Assembly (NCBI GenBank): GCA_034008185.1
Contig: CM067087.1
Coordinates: forward strand, 46,420,090-46,484,089
DNA: 64,000 nt
Direction of reading: 5' to 3'
Source: Gorsachius magnificus
Lineage: Eukaryota; Chordata; Aves; Pelecaniformes; Ardeidae
A program made the position numbers and the translations under genes. Below, one piece after another: positions 24,299-34,888 of the stretch (positions are counted from its first letter, which is position 1; each line of letters starts with the position of its first letter). Below the pieces are notes generated by a model. That model made no database searches. It saw only the letters and a program-made list of their open reading frames with translations, and was not told where the DNA came from.

Positions 24299-27200
24299 GT
24301 AAGCTCCCTGGATTATGACTTTTTATTAACATTTGTGCAACAGTTAAATAATATTGACTTTCCACTGCTTATAAAGGATGAAATGCTAGAAATGCTTACC
24401 AATTACCTGATGAGGGTATATTAAAGCTGCATAATATAATCTACACTTGAGAATGCTACTAGCATAATGGATTTATTTCTTAGTTTCTTCTATAGAAGTA
24501 TTTGTGAATTATGGTAATTACTTTGCAAATGTTGCATGCAAGCAGTACTAGCCACATAAAATATATATAGCTATGTTTTTTTATTTGTTTCTAAAGAATA
24601 TGTGCTTCTAAGTTGGTAGTGTTCTTTTTCTTCGATATTTATAATTTCTTGTTCTCTTTCAATGTATGTTATATCGTTGTTATAGTGCATAATGCTGCTT
24701 GTAAATGAATTGAAAGGTAAGCTGTTTTTCTTAAGTATTTGCTGGCTGGGTAAGTGAACCTAATGGGCAATATCAGTAAACCCCTTTTTAATGCAAAAGT
24801 GTTAGCATAAGAATGGATATCTGTTGGAATTTCATTATAAGAAATACTTGAGATGGTTTAGATACAGTGAAGTATCTAAACTGCTATCACTTCTAATAAA
24901 AAATGTCTGGGTTATTTTCTCCTTGAACTTCAGTTTTGCGATAGCCATCAAAAAATACATGGAGTGTTTTACTAAAACTGCTGTGAAAGAGAACTTCATT
25001 AACATGTATAGAAATGCTCATGATTCTTTAAATAGAAGTTGAAGGTTTGTAATGACAGACCTGCTGCTACACTTAAGAGTAATTTTTGTCCTTCTTGTAT
25101 TTTCTGTGATGTTCAAGAAGTGTAACCTGCAAATAGTAATAGGAAAGGAGTTTACCGCTTTCCACTAACTTCGAAAAGTAAATTCACGGTGTATAGAAAG
25201 AATTGTTTTATGACGTTTTGTGTGAATATGAAGGGATTCTTCAACAAAGATTCACACGCATTTTGCAATCTGCCAGACAGCGCAAAGTCTCTATTTCAGT
25301 GCACGTTATTTTTCTTTATAGCATATTTTAAAAGTGTTGCTGCATTTTATCACTACTGTTAATAATAGATTTTTTTGAAAACAGAAGAACTGAAGAAAAT
25401 CACATTGCTGTCATTTTTGTACTCTGGAAACTGCTAGGAAATCCATGAAGGAGTTGGTCTCTTTAAGGGAAAACAAGGACAGTTTATGGTGTCACTTGCC
25501 CTATATACAAATATCTTTTCTACTTGTCTTTCAGCTGGGATTGTAACGTAGCCCCACTTAGCTCTACTTTTAACACAACAGAAATTACTTTGCATTAGTG
25601 TATGCATATTTGTCATCTGCTTGAGCATTTTTTGTGTTACATTCACAGCCAGCTTTTACTGTTCTGATATACCTTTGGCTTAATTAAAATGTCTTGAATT
25701 TGTTTTAAAACAAATTCTGAAATGACTATCTAAAATAGCTGTTAACTTTCAGGAAAGTTTAGAATTTTAATTTTTGTTCTTTTAACTAGAAGTCAAAACT
25801 TGCTCACTAAAACTACCAAAGGACACCCTTACTTTGTACTTTGGACAATATCTCTTGTTTACGTGTTGGGACAAACTTCGGGACAACGTGTTCTCGTACA
25901 ATCTCTAACACTATGTTATAGGCAGTGGGCTGCCCAACCTTGCTTTTCTGCTGTTTGTATTAGAAGAAAATCTCTATGTGAAGCTAGTACGAAGGTAGAA
26001 AATGATTTCTGGCAGTGTGAAAACCGGTGGCATAATTTCCATGAGTAAATGAGACAGTTCAAGGCTGTTGTATTTGTCTAATTAATTATTATTGTTACTG
26101 TAAACAGAGAGAAGGAAGGAAAACTTAAATGAAAGCGAAGTAGAACTGTCAGCTCTACGCATCCCCCAAACTCTGCCCCCCCCCTTTGACTTTAACTGTA
26201 CAGTGAATTGTTTTGAGGTAAATCTAAATGGAAGTCTGTAGCATTTCAAGTCTAAATGGGGTGTGCACTTACAAGTAAAGTAGTGCTGCAAAGGGTAATT
26301 TAGAGCACTTTTGTAGTGCCTTGTAACAATAGCAAGGTATTGGCTAAATATGACTTGGCAGATTTGCAGAAGCTTAGACTTTTGATCATCAGATCTCTGC
26401 ATATAAACATGTTACTTAGTTTCATAATGTTACTGGCATTGATTTGTCCCAGCCTGTTCTGTAGAGCTGGGCATACTCTGGTGCATAGTTATGCATATGG
26501 AAATCTCTGTATGCCAGCTGATTGCATATATGAGAATTACTTCTACGTATTAGTCTGAATCGGAAGATTTTGGTCAACTGCTGGATGTCCCTACAAGCAA
26601 CGGATTAAATGTATTGATTAGCAAAATTGCCATGGGTTAGAATATCACTTGAACCGGAGATTGCCCAAGATCTCCATTCCTCAAATAGCAAACACAGAAT
26701 AATAAAAAAAAAAGACATGCGTGAACCCCACTGCTGCTTATTTAGTTAACTGAGGAACTTGCAAGTAGGGAATGAGCCTAGGAAAAGGCAAAAGGGTACA
26801 TGGACCGTTCGCTCCAGTGAGAACCCTTCCTGGTAGTGGGCCAAAGACAGTGCTGTACTGCTAACACAGCTTTCCAGTAAACTTCATCCTGGAGTAAGGG
26901 CATAGGGAAGTGAACGGAGAGCTCTACTTTCCTGAATCAGTTTCTGTTCTTTAAATGAAAATGTTAAAACTATTAAAATTTCAGTTTAACTGATGGTGGT
27001 GGTTGTTCTCCCTGCCCTGTAATTAGACTTTGCTGTCTAGATATTAAGTAGATATTAATGATGACAGTAACTTCTTAGTTTGCTACCGAACCCGGAATTT
27101 TCCTGCAACCCCTTTTCATACACAAATGTCGTCTTTCTTGCTTAAATTAATAAAGGTGCTGTATTTCTAGGTCATGGGGACTTGCCAATCTCTTATTTCA

Positions 27201-29529
27201 GCGAGATGAATCACAGACCCTTCCCAGTCCCCATATACATGACTCTTCTTGGCATAAGATGGCTTTTCTGTAGATGAGGAAAGAGTAATTGAAGAAGGTG
27301 GGAAGTAAGGGAGGATAATCTGGTCAAGTGGGGAAAGATAAGATTTGGAGGAGTTATCGTTCATGAGTTTGTCGTTAAGTAGTTACAATTTCACTTTTAG
27401 AAGATCTATTTTAAAATCCTGAAGATCCTTTCTTATTAAAATAAGGCCAGTTTCTGGCACCTTTTTTGATTTGCATCACGTTATTCCGTGTTATTCCACT
27501 GACTTCAGGGAGATCACTCATGGGATAAAGAAATTGTTCCTCGCCTCTTTGTATGTGAGGCTCTGCTCTGTGCTGCTGCTGCCTTTTAGCCGTTATAAAA
27601 CGTTATTATCCAACTGGTTTCCTCTGAACTGTTTTGTGTAGGTGCTTTATAAATAGCATTGCTTCCAGTGGTGTAATAGAACTCGTAGCAGAAAGGACAT
27701 GTGAAGAAGACATGCCCACAAGACAATGCTAACAAACAATTTGCAGTTCCTCTTTACCATGGCTGAATGAGTTGGCTTTAGGTAATTTGCTATTCAAACA
27801 GCAATAATGAGGTAAAATGTGTTTTACTTAGTTTCGTTGTGGCACGGTGGTCAAGCCTGAACTGCTTAGTTTCAGGGGGTTGGACAGGGCAAAGGAAACT
27901 GCTAATAACTTGCTTAATTGATCATTCTCTCACGGTTGCCTCTAGCTGTAATGTGTTAATGATGGTCAGAGAGATTAACCATCAGAAAATCCCCCAAACT
28001 GTACAGGAAAACACCATGAAGTAGCTTAATGGTGAAATAGTTTAATTGCTGCTTAATCAGCAGAGCAAAGGCAGGGGAGGAAGCTCACGTGCTGACCCCT
28101 AGGTTCCAAGAGAGTCTTTAAGTCAAAACAGTAGCTCGAAATGCGTGTAGTATGATCACCTATGCATGTGTCTTTGACTACATTTCCTTGAGTCATTATT
28201 TTAGCAAGAACATCTTGGGAATAGTTTCAGTGTTCAAAGGCGTTAGCAGGACCTAATGCATTTTAATTTTTTCCCCATGAAGTTGTAGTATTTGTTTAAC
28301 CAACAAATAATTATAATTGCAGCTGCGGTGGGGTTGTTTGTTTTTTTTTTTTTTGCATTTGCTAGAACAAAATTGTTTGAAATTCTGTTCAGAATTGTTC
28401 CCAGGTACATATGCCTGTGTATAGATTTGAATTACTGAAAATCAATGAATTGCCATGTGGGTAGTAGTATTGGCTCTATTTGATAACCAAGTACTTGGGA
28501 TCCTTTGCAAATTATAGCTGTAATTAATGGTGGCTGGACACAACTCCTGTGACTCTTCTGTAGCTCTAGAAACAAGTTATGCAAACTTGTCGCTGATTCT
28601 GGCAGTCTTCAGTAGAGCTGAGATTTCATACAATGTCTTTGTATAAAGGAAGCAAATAGACCCTTCTATCCCCCCGCCATCTGCTGTTAGGGGTATTCCC
28701 TTATTTCCCATTGTTTTGGGGAAGAATTTGGCTCAGTGTTCTCGAATGAAGTAGAGACATAATTAAAATTTTTCACATTTGTAGGAACTTGACTTGCATG
28801 CAGGAGGTAGATTGTGACAGCCTGCTATGCCATACTAAATTGACACATAAGTAGAGCAATGTTTTCATCAACAGAAATGTGTTGCTGTTTAAAGTTGATT
28901 CTCTCTATAGGGTGCCATAAAGCAATTAGAAGACCATAACAATCATTCAGTATTGCATATTAATTCCTTAGAGGGATGAATTAATCTTTTTTGACTGCAA
29001 TAGTGCACGACTGACCATATATATAGAACCATAAAATGATCTGTAAAACAGAGTATAGTTTTTTAGACTAGCGTACTTATTTTATAAAACTCCTAAAAGG
29101 CTCATACTTCTAGCGATTTTTTGCTTGTAGCAAACTGGGAGAGAACTATTTGTCTTAACATGAAGAATCGACGTGGAATGCTGTGTACTTTGCCTTAAAA
29201 GAAACTGTATGTAAAATATTTGTCCTCTGTGAGGACCGAAGACTATTAGAAAGTCTGTGCCAGCACACGAAGGATCTCTTTGGTCACAGGTGATGGTGAG
29301 TTTTTGCAGCTAGTGTAAACTAATACAGTGATAGCTGCACACTGTTAATGTGAAGGATGAGAATTCTGAGCAGATTTGTCCCAGTGGTGAATGGAGAGCT
29401 GGGTTTGTCTAATTAAGCCAGTGTTACAAATTACCCCCTTGATTGGGGTTTTCTTGCACTATTTTTTTTCTGTTGTGACCAATGTTCTAAGCACGAGTTG
29501 CTATCAGAGAATGGTGTTGACTGGGAGGG

Positions 29530-29549
29530 GAGCTGCCCATGGGCAGCTC
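29530..29549. repeat. Perfect 20-bp palindrome
   Basis: gagctgcccatgggcagctc is its own reverse complement. It includes PvuII-like cagctg-related and NcoI (ccatgg) words. It could extrude as a cruciform or bind a dimeric factor; no such role is shown by the context. Confidence 0.95.
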
Positions 29550-32500
29550 TGATGGAGGAAGACTAGAAATATTACTCAGTGAATTTGCTCAGCAAAGGTT
29601 CTGTGTGCAAGCCCCTCTGAGCTGACATGTTCCCCAGCTCATAGCAGGAGTTTTAAACCCCCCGAGGACATTATTTTACTGTCTTTTTATTGTGCCCATG
29701 TAGGACATCTTTCTGATTGTGCTACTTTCCAGCACACCAGACTTGTGTCTTTCTTCTGTGTTTCAGTTTGTACTCAGCATTTCAATTAATTTGGGCATTA
29801 GCTCTTCCTTTACTAATATTTTCAGCAGCAGTGGTGGAAGTTGTTAGCAAGGCCCTTGCCTGCCATATCCTCAATGAAGAACCTTTTCTTGAAGAATAAA
29901 CCAGATCTTGAGGTCTCGTTGGCTATGGCAAGGGCTTTAGGAATGTCCAACAAACATTCAGAAGTCCAATTGAATTTAAGCCCAGCCTTGACTACCTCAC
30001 TCAGGTCATTACTTCCATGGTCTCTTGTAAGGGCCTTTAGCACAGAGAAGGACATGAGTGGCTCCATACATGCAAATTAGAACTAATGAACCTTCTGTGT
30101 GATGCTGCAGCCAGCCTTTGGTTTCACGCAAAGTAGCGTAATCGTCATTTATTAATTGACAAATATCTAGAGTAGTGTGCAAAACAGTTTTTCGAAACAG
30201 CCAAGGTACATATGGTCATTATTTCACACATGAATATTGAGAAATTAGCATAAGGAAGCTTAAATAGATGCTTCTGACCCTACTGTAGTTCAGGGAAGAA
30301 GTGTAATATTTTGCACCTTCACGGCACTCTCCGTATACTTAATTATTCTTTAGGACTGTGCTGTTCTAAATAGAGCACATCTGAGTTCAAAAGTGTTTCC
30401 TATACTTTCAGACCTATGAAGGAGGTAATCTTCTTGAAAGAGTTTTGACGCTTGTTTAAATGGAAGCAGGATCAAGCACAGATGCTAGGTTAGCAGGAAT
30501 GACACCTAAAAGTCATCAGCAGTACTTGAACTGTGACGAGTAAATGGAGCTGTTCAAGCTGTTTAGTTAAGACACTCTTTTATGTAACGTATTGTCAAGT
30601 CTGTGGATTTGTTGTTTTTTATGGGAAAGAATAGGGCTATACCTGTATCGGTAAACCATCCTCATCCTGGGGATGACGATAACAAAGCCCTCATGGATTT
30701 CAGCAATGTTATGAATCTATCTGGTGGAGATTCAGCTTATGTGTATAGATACAGTACTGGTCAAAGCAAAATATTTCACAGTCCTAGTATGAACGCTTTC
30801 ATCGCTCTAAGGCATCTCAATGCATTATGGAAAAGAGCTCACCTATGCAGAGAGAAATACTATTGCAATGATTTTATTTCCACAAAAGTTTAAAAGCCAT
30901 AACCAAGAAATGATGACCCAATTTTTGGTTAAAAAACCAAATCACCCCTGCTCCCCTTCCCCAACAGAACACCTGCACAGCAAATGAGTAATATTGCAAT
31001 TAAAGTAACTGAGGCTTCAGCTTCAACAAGGAGGATATCCAATATATGCGGCTTGCAGAAAATGGAACTTAAAAGCCTGAGATGTCAGTGTGGTGTTTAG
31101 AGGTGGGATTGAGGGACTTGAAAGTAAGCAGGTCCAGCTTTTTGGGAAGCTCAGGCGTTAAGTATTCCTGTTGTTTTCACCTCTGCTCCTCAATGTCCAC
31201 CTGTGCCTGCTATAGAACCAGCTATGCCTGCTGGTGTCCTAAACCACTCTGCGCTGGGAGTCACTAACTGTGTTACTGCCGATCTTACGGATTTGCTGAG
31301 AGTTCATTGAGTAACATTTATTACAAGCTTTATATTATCTGTTACTTTTATAAAATATGGCTCCGTCAGGTAAATAGGATCCTTTATCCTTGACAGCATC
31401 ATCACTGTTTTAGCCAACACTTGTACTATGAATATCTTTCAGAAAATGATAGATTGGATTTTGGATTTCATGTTCACCGCATCTGAAAGGGAATTCTGTT
31501 GGTGCATCGATTCAGAACATTTCCTTTAAAACTTAAGATGACGCTTTTCCATGTTACCCCATTTACAAAGTGCTGTGCCAAAAATAAGTAAATGTGGTGT
31601 GTGTTGTTTTTTTTTTTCCTTTTACAATGTAAAAGTACACCACCTCTTATTCCTTTCTGGACCTCCTAAAACTTATTTGATCCATTTTCTTTGCTTTTCT
31701 ACTTCTATGCTTTGTTTATCAATTAGTTCCTTTCCTCTTAACTAACAGACACGCACAAAAATCTGATTAGTAGATACACGTTGAGGCACAAGGAGTAGAA
31801 ATAACGGAGATGAGGGGACAGGACTAAGTGACTCGCAGAGACAGAGCAGAAAACAGGGGATGTGGCCCTTGGCGTTTTAGATTTGGATAGTTTGGTGTTT
31901 CTGCAATGTTTGTAAAGGATTTGCAGTAAGGAGTGTGGGCGCTTTGTTTCATAGCTTTTTATAACGATACTGGTTCCTTCAACCCAACGTGAGAAGTCTG
32001 CCACCTTTCTTTTTCCTGGTGTTTTTCATTCATGTTTTTCCTGTACCTTAGAATCAGCTGAAGCTTGACAAATGCAGGTGTTCTTACGACTTGTCTTCAA
32101 GCTATACTTCAGATTTTTCTCTCGCCTCCCTTTGCAATAAGAAATATCTGTTCAAATGTTTTTATAGTTCCTTTATGACAGGCATTTCAGATACCTACTG
32201 CTGAATAAATAAAACTGCCTACCTAGCTTAAGGAGCCTGGGATGTTTTTTCATTTGTTTTTCAAAATCTGTTGCAGTACAGAATGCAGTTGGTTGTCATA
32301 GTAAAGAAGATTGTCTGGCATTGAAATGAGAACATAATTAAAATTATTTTTACTTTTCTCAGGACTTGGAACAAACTGTTACTTAAACCTTTTCTTAGAG
32401 GTATTACACCTAACGAGTTCTCTTGAGAGAGATGGCGACGAAGCAGCTAAGCTATCAACAAAAGTACCGAATGGCTGCATTCCCTGGAGTTTGCTTAAAT

Positions 32501-33256
32501 TTGAAAGTAGATAGGAACTGTGAAGAAATATAATGCAATCTGGTAAAGAAGCTGCAGCATAACTCCAGTGGCCTCAGACACAGTAATGTACCAGTATAAA
32601 AATCTCATATTAACCTGGAATATAGGTAACATCGTAAAACACCCTAAAGTTGTTTAGCTTACATTTCTCCTTGATGCATCGTTTTCAAGGTCCTGCGATG
32701 TTGAGATCAGTTTATGCTCTAAACTCTGTGGAATGGAAACCAGGTCTCCTTACCTGCTGTGGAAAAGGCCCTGTGAACCTTTTCTGGGCTGTCTGTGTTA
32801 GATTACGACCTGCTAAATGCAAAATGACCACTGAGCTGAAACAGCAGCCAAATGGTGTTATGTTCTTGGGTCTTAATTTTATGGCAGGTTAAGGTTCACT
32901 AAGCCACTGAAGCCACTTGCGGTCTGAGGTTTTCTTTTCCCTGCCCACATGAATGTACGTGATGGAGTCATAACACTGGTCTTTTAGGATTTGAGGCAAG
33001 AGGAGGGGGAAGCAGTAATTCTTGTTTTTTAAACTATTTACTGTGGGTTTTTTGTGTTTTTTTTAATCTGGAATGCCTGTTAATCTGTGCAATATTTGTT
33101 TTGCTGTAATCCTTTCTCGGAATTTGTGAATGCCTTCCAATGCAGGATCAGTAGTAATGGTTTTGCAGAGTCATAGGCCTTCTCTTTCTACTTCTGGAAG
33201 TTAGATTGAGATGTAGCAATTCTCTTCTGTGTTTGTTTTCAGGAGGAGCTTGATAC

Positions 33257-33261
33257 AGGGT
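33257..33261 (+). repeat. Target-site duplication, left copy
   Basis: agggt immediately left of the LTR. It is identical to the five bases at 33835-33839 immediately right of the LTR. Confidence 0.85.
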
Positions 33262-33834
33262 TGTCATGGTTTAACCCCAGCTGGCAGTTAAGCCCCACGA
33301 AGCCGCTCGCTCAGTCCCCCCACAATGGGATGGGGGAGAGAATCAGAAGAGTAAAAGTGAGAAAGCTCGTGGGTCGAGATCAAGGCAGTTCAACAGGGAA
33401 AGCAAAAGCCGCGCACACAAGCAAAGCAAAGCAAGGAATTCTTTCACCACTTCCCATGGGCAGGCGGGTGCTCAGCCATCCCCAGGACAGCCGGGCTCCA
33501 TCACGCGTAACGGTGACTTGGGAAGACAGACGCCATCACTCCAAATGTCCTGCCCCCCTTCCTCCTTCTTCCCCCAGCTCTATATGCTGAGCATGACGTC
33601 ATATGGTATGGGATAGCCCTAGTCGGGGTCAGCTGTCCTGGCTGTGCCCCCTCCCAGCTTCTCGTGCCCCTGGCAGAGCTGAGAGCTGAGAAGTCCTTGG
33701 CCAGTCTAAGCACTACCCAGCAACAACCAAAACATCGGGGTGTTATCAACATTCTTCCAGCATCAAATCCAAAACACAGCACCATACCAGCCACCAGGAA
33801 GAAAATCAACTCTGTCCCAGCTGAAACCAGGGCA
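33262..33834 (-). mobile_element. Solo LTR of an avian endogenous retrovirus (ERVL-like)
   Basis: A 573-bp element begins TGTCATGGTTTAACC and ends AACCAGGGCA on the plus strand, with TG...CA termini. It is flanked by a perfect 5-bp target-site duplication, agggt (33257-33261 and 33835-33839). Sequence and order match an LTR family widespread in neoavian genomes, whose transcription sense is the minus strand here: U3 from the right, then a TGACGTCA site (33594-33601), a TATA-like box (33579-33588) and R/U5 to the left. The polyadenylation signal area (about 33390) is decayed. A 5-bp duplication is typical of ERVL-type integration. No gag, pol or env sequence is present, so it is a product of LTR-LTR recombination. 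Confidence 0.92.
33579..33601 (-). promoter_or_regulatory. LTR core promoter: CRE site and TATA-like box
   Basis: On the minus strand a palindromic TGACGTCA (33594-33601), the consensus CREB/ATF site, lies six bases upstream of 'agcatataga', a TATA-like box. The pair is the expected U3 promoter of this LTR and points leftward. Whether it is active is unknown. Confidence 0.6.
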
Positions 33835-33839
33835 AGGGT
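33835..33839 (+). repeat. Target-site duplication, right copy
   Basis: agggt immediately right of the LTR. With the left copy it defines the insertion precisely and shows that the element arrived by retroviral-type integration. Confidence 0.85.
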
Positions 33840-34080
33840 TCATGGTGAAAACCATGCTTGAATTCGAGAGAATAGATATTTTCCAAAAAGTAGAGTTTTA
33901 CCTGATTACTTCTGCTGACTTTCAGTGGATTCTGGAAGATGATACCCTAGGCAGATCTTCTTAGCTAAGAATGCAGCCCTTTATCGAATTATCCAGAGAA
34001 CTCAATCTGTATTATTATATCACTCTCTCAAAAAAAGGAGCACAGTGGTGTGGTGATTCATAGATTTGGACAGCAGCTTT

Positions 34081-34440
34081 GAAGCAGCAGGGGACAAATC
34101 TGTCGGTCGTAGCTGTCTGCAGCTGTACATCGCGCGCTCATGTCGTGGCACGCGGTGCTCCAAGCACTCTGGCAGGATGGCAGAGCGCCGGGGGAGCTTA
34201 CTTGGCCAGGCTCCGATGAACCTAGCCTTGCTCTATTCCTGCTTCAAGGTAGCAGGGGGACAGAGCAAATTCGGTTTGGAAGTCGGGGTGGCAGGAGTGT
34301 TGGCTCTCTGCTTGAGCGGTACGCGAGGCAGTCGCTTGGGAATAGCGTGGGCTAATACGACTCTGGGTCCTGGGCAGGGCTGGCTTACAGCTGCCCGGCG
34401 CATGCCTCGGGAGCAGAGTTCTTGCAGGTTCCAGGGTTGT
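34081..34440. other. CpG-rich patch
   Basis: By eye I count about 22 CpG in 360 bases, with GC content clearly above the flanks, including tcgcgcgc (about 34130) and acgcgagg (about 34321). This is near the usual lower limit for a CpG island. An ATG-started frame of 71 codons (34140-34355) and a 154-codon frame starting at TTG (34066-34530) cross it; neither shows a known domain. It may be a promoter of an unannotated transcript or an eroded GC-rich repeat. Confidence 0.4.
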
Positions 34441-34835
34441 CTTGCTGGTAGTGAGCTTTGGTTACCGTTTGATGTTGAGCAAGAGCAAAGCTTCCGAGGA
34501 CCTGAGTTGCAATGTGATCTAGGTGCCTAGCAGCATTTTTCAAAATTGCTGTCGTGCTTAAAGAGTAAACGTCCCTTGAACAACCTGATCCTTGTAAACC
34601 TTTGGAGCTAGGTAGCAGACCACTTGAGATGTTTTGGGGAAATTCCATTGAATATCTGTCTCCATTATTATGCATTCACACACATTTGAAAATCTGGGAT
34701 CAGGTTATTGCTGTCTTACCTATTGGACGATTGTGAGAATTTTAGCTTGCAAGGATAGATCTGCATTACATGGTGTCCCCAAAGTCATGAAGCCTGAAGT
34801 TCTGATTGAACTGTAGAATTCCTTCAGAAAACTGA

Positions 34836-34853
34836 TTTTTTTTTTTTTTTTTT
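34836..34853. repeat. Poly-T run (18 T)
   Basis: Eighteen T followed by 'agggtttatt'. On the minus strand this gives AATAAA a few bases before a poly-A run, which could mark the 3' end of a minus-strand retrocopy. No parent gene is recognised in the sequence to the right. Confidence 0.85.
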
Positions 34854-34870
34854 AGGGTTTATTATGATAC

Positions 34871-34888
34871 AATATTTTTAAAAATATT
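34871..34888. repeat. Perfect 18-bp AT palindrome
   Basis: aatatttttaaaaatatt is its own reverse complement. It is made only of A and T, so it is less surprising than the GC-rich palindrome at 29530. Confidence 0.9.

Larger units (their letters stand above)
21279..33256. other. Long non-coding stretch
   Basis: About 12 kb with no recognised gene. It contains T runs at 22516-22538 (23 T), 23232-23246 (15 T) and 28341-28354 (14 T), a candidate exon at 24236-24298 and a perfect 20-bp palindrome at 29530-29549. Around 29717-30080 frames of 60-81 codons are open on both strands, but none matches a family I know. The rest looks unique and AT-rich. Confidence 0.65.

Noticed and set aside
27492..27525. 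'tccactgacttcagggagat' as an ancient amniote repeat
   Set aside because: It resembles a widespread reptile/bird repeat word, but only about 30 bases match and nothing extends it.
29717..30080. Overlapping open frames on both strands, possible retrocopy
   Set aside because: No family match by eye on either strand, no poly-A tail and no flanking duplication.
34066..34530. 154-codon open frame, the longest in the window
   Set aside because: It starts with TTG inside a CpG-rich patch, where stops are rare. No motif is seen, so the patch rather than the frame is reported.
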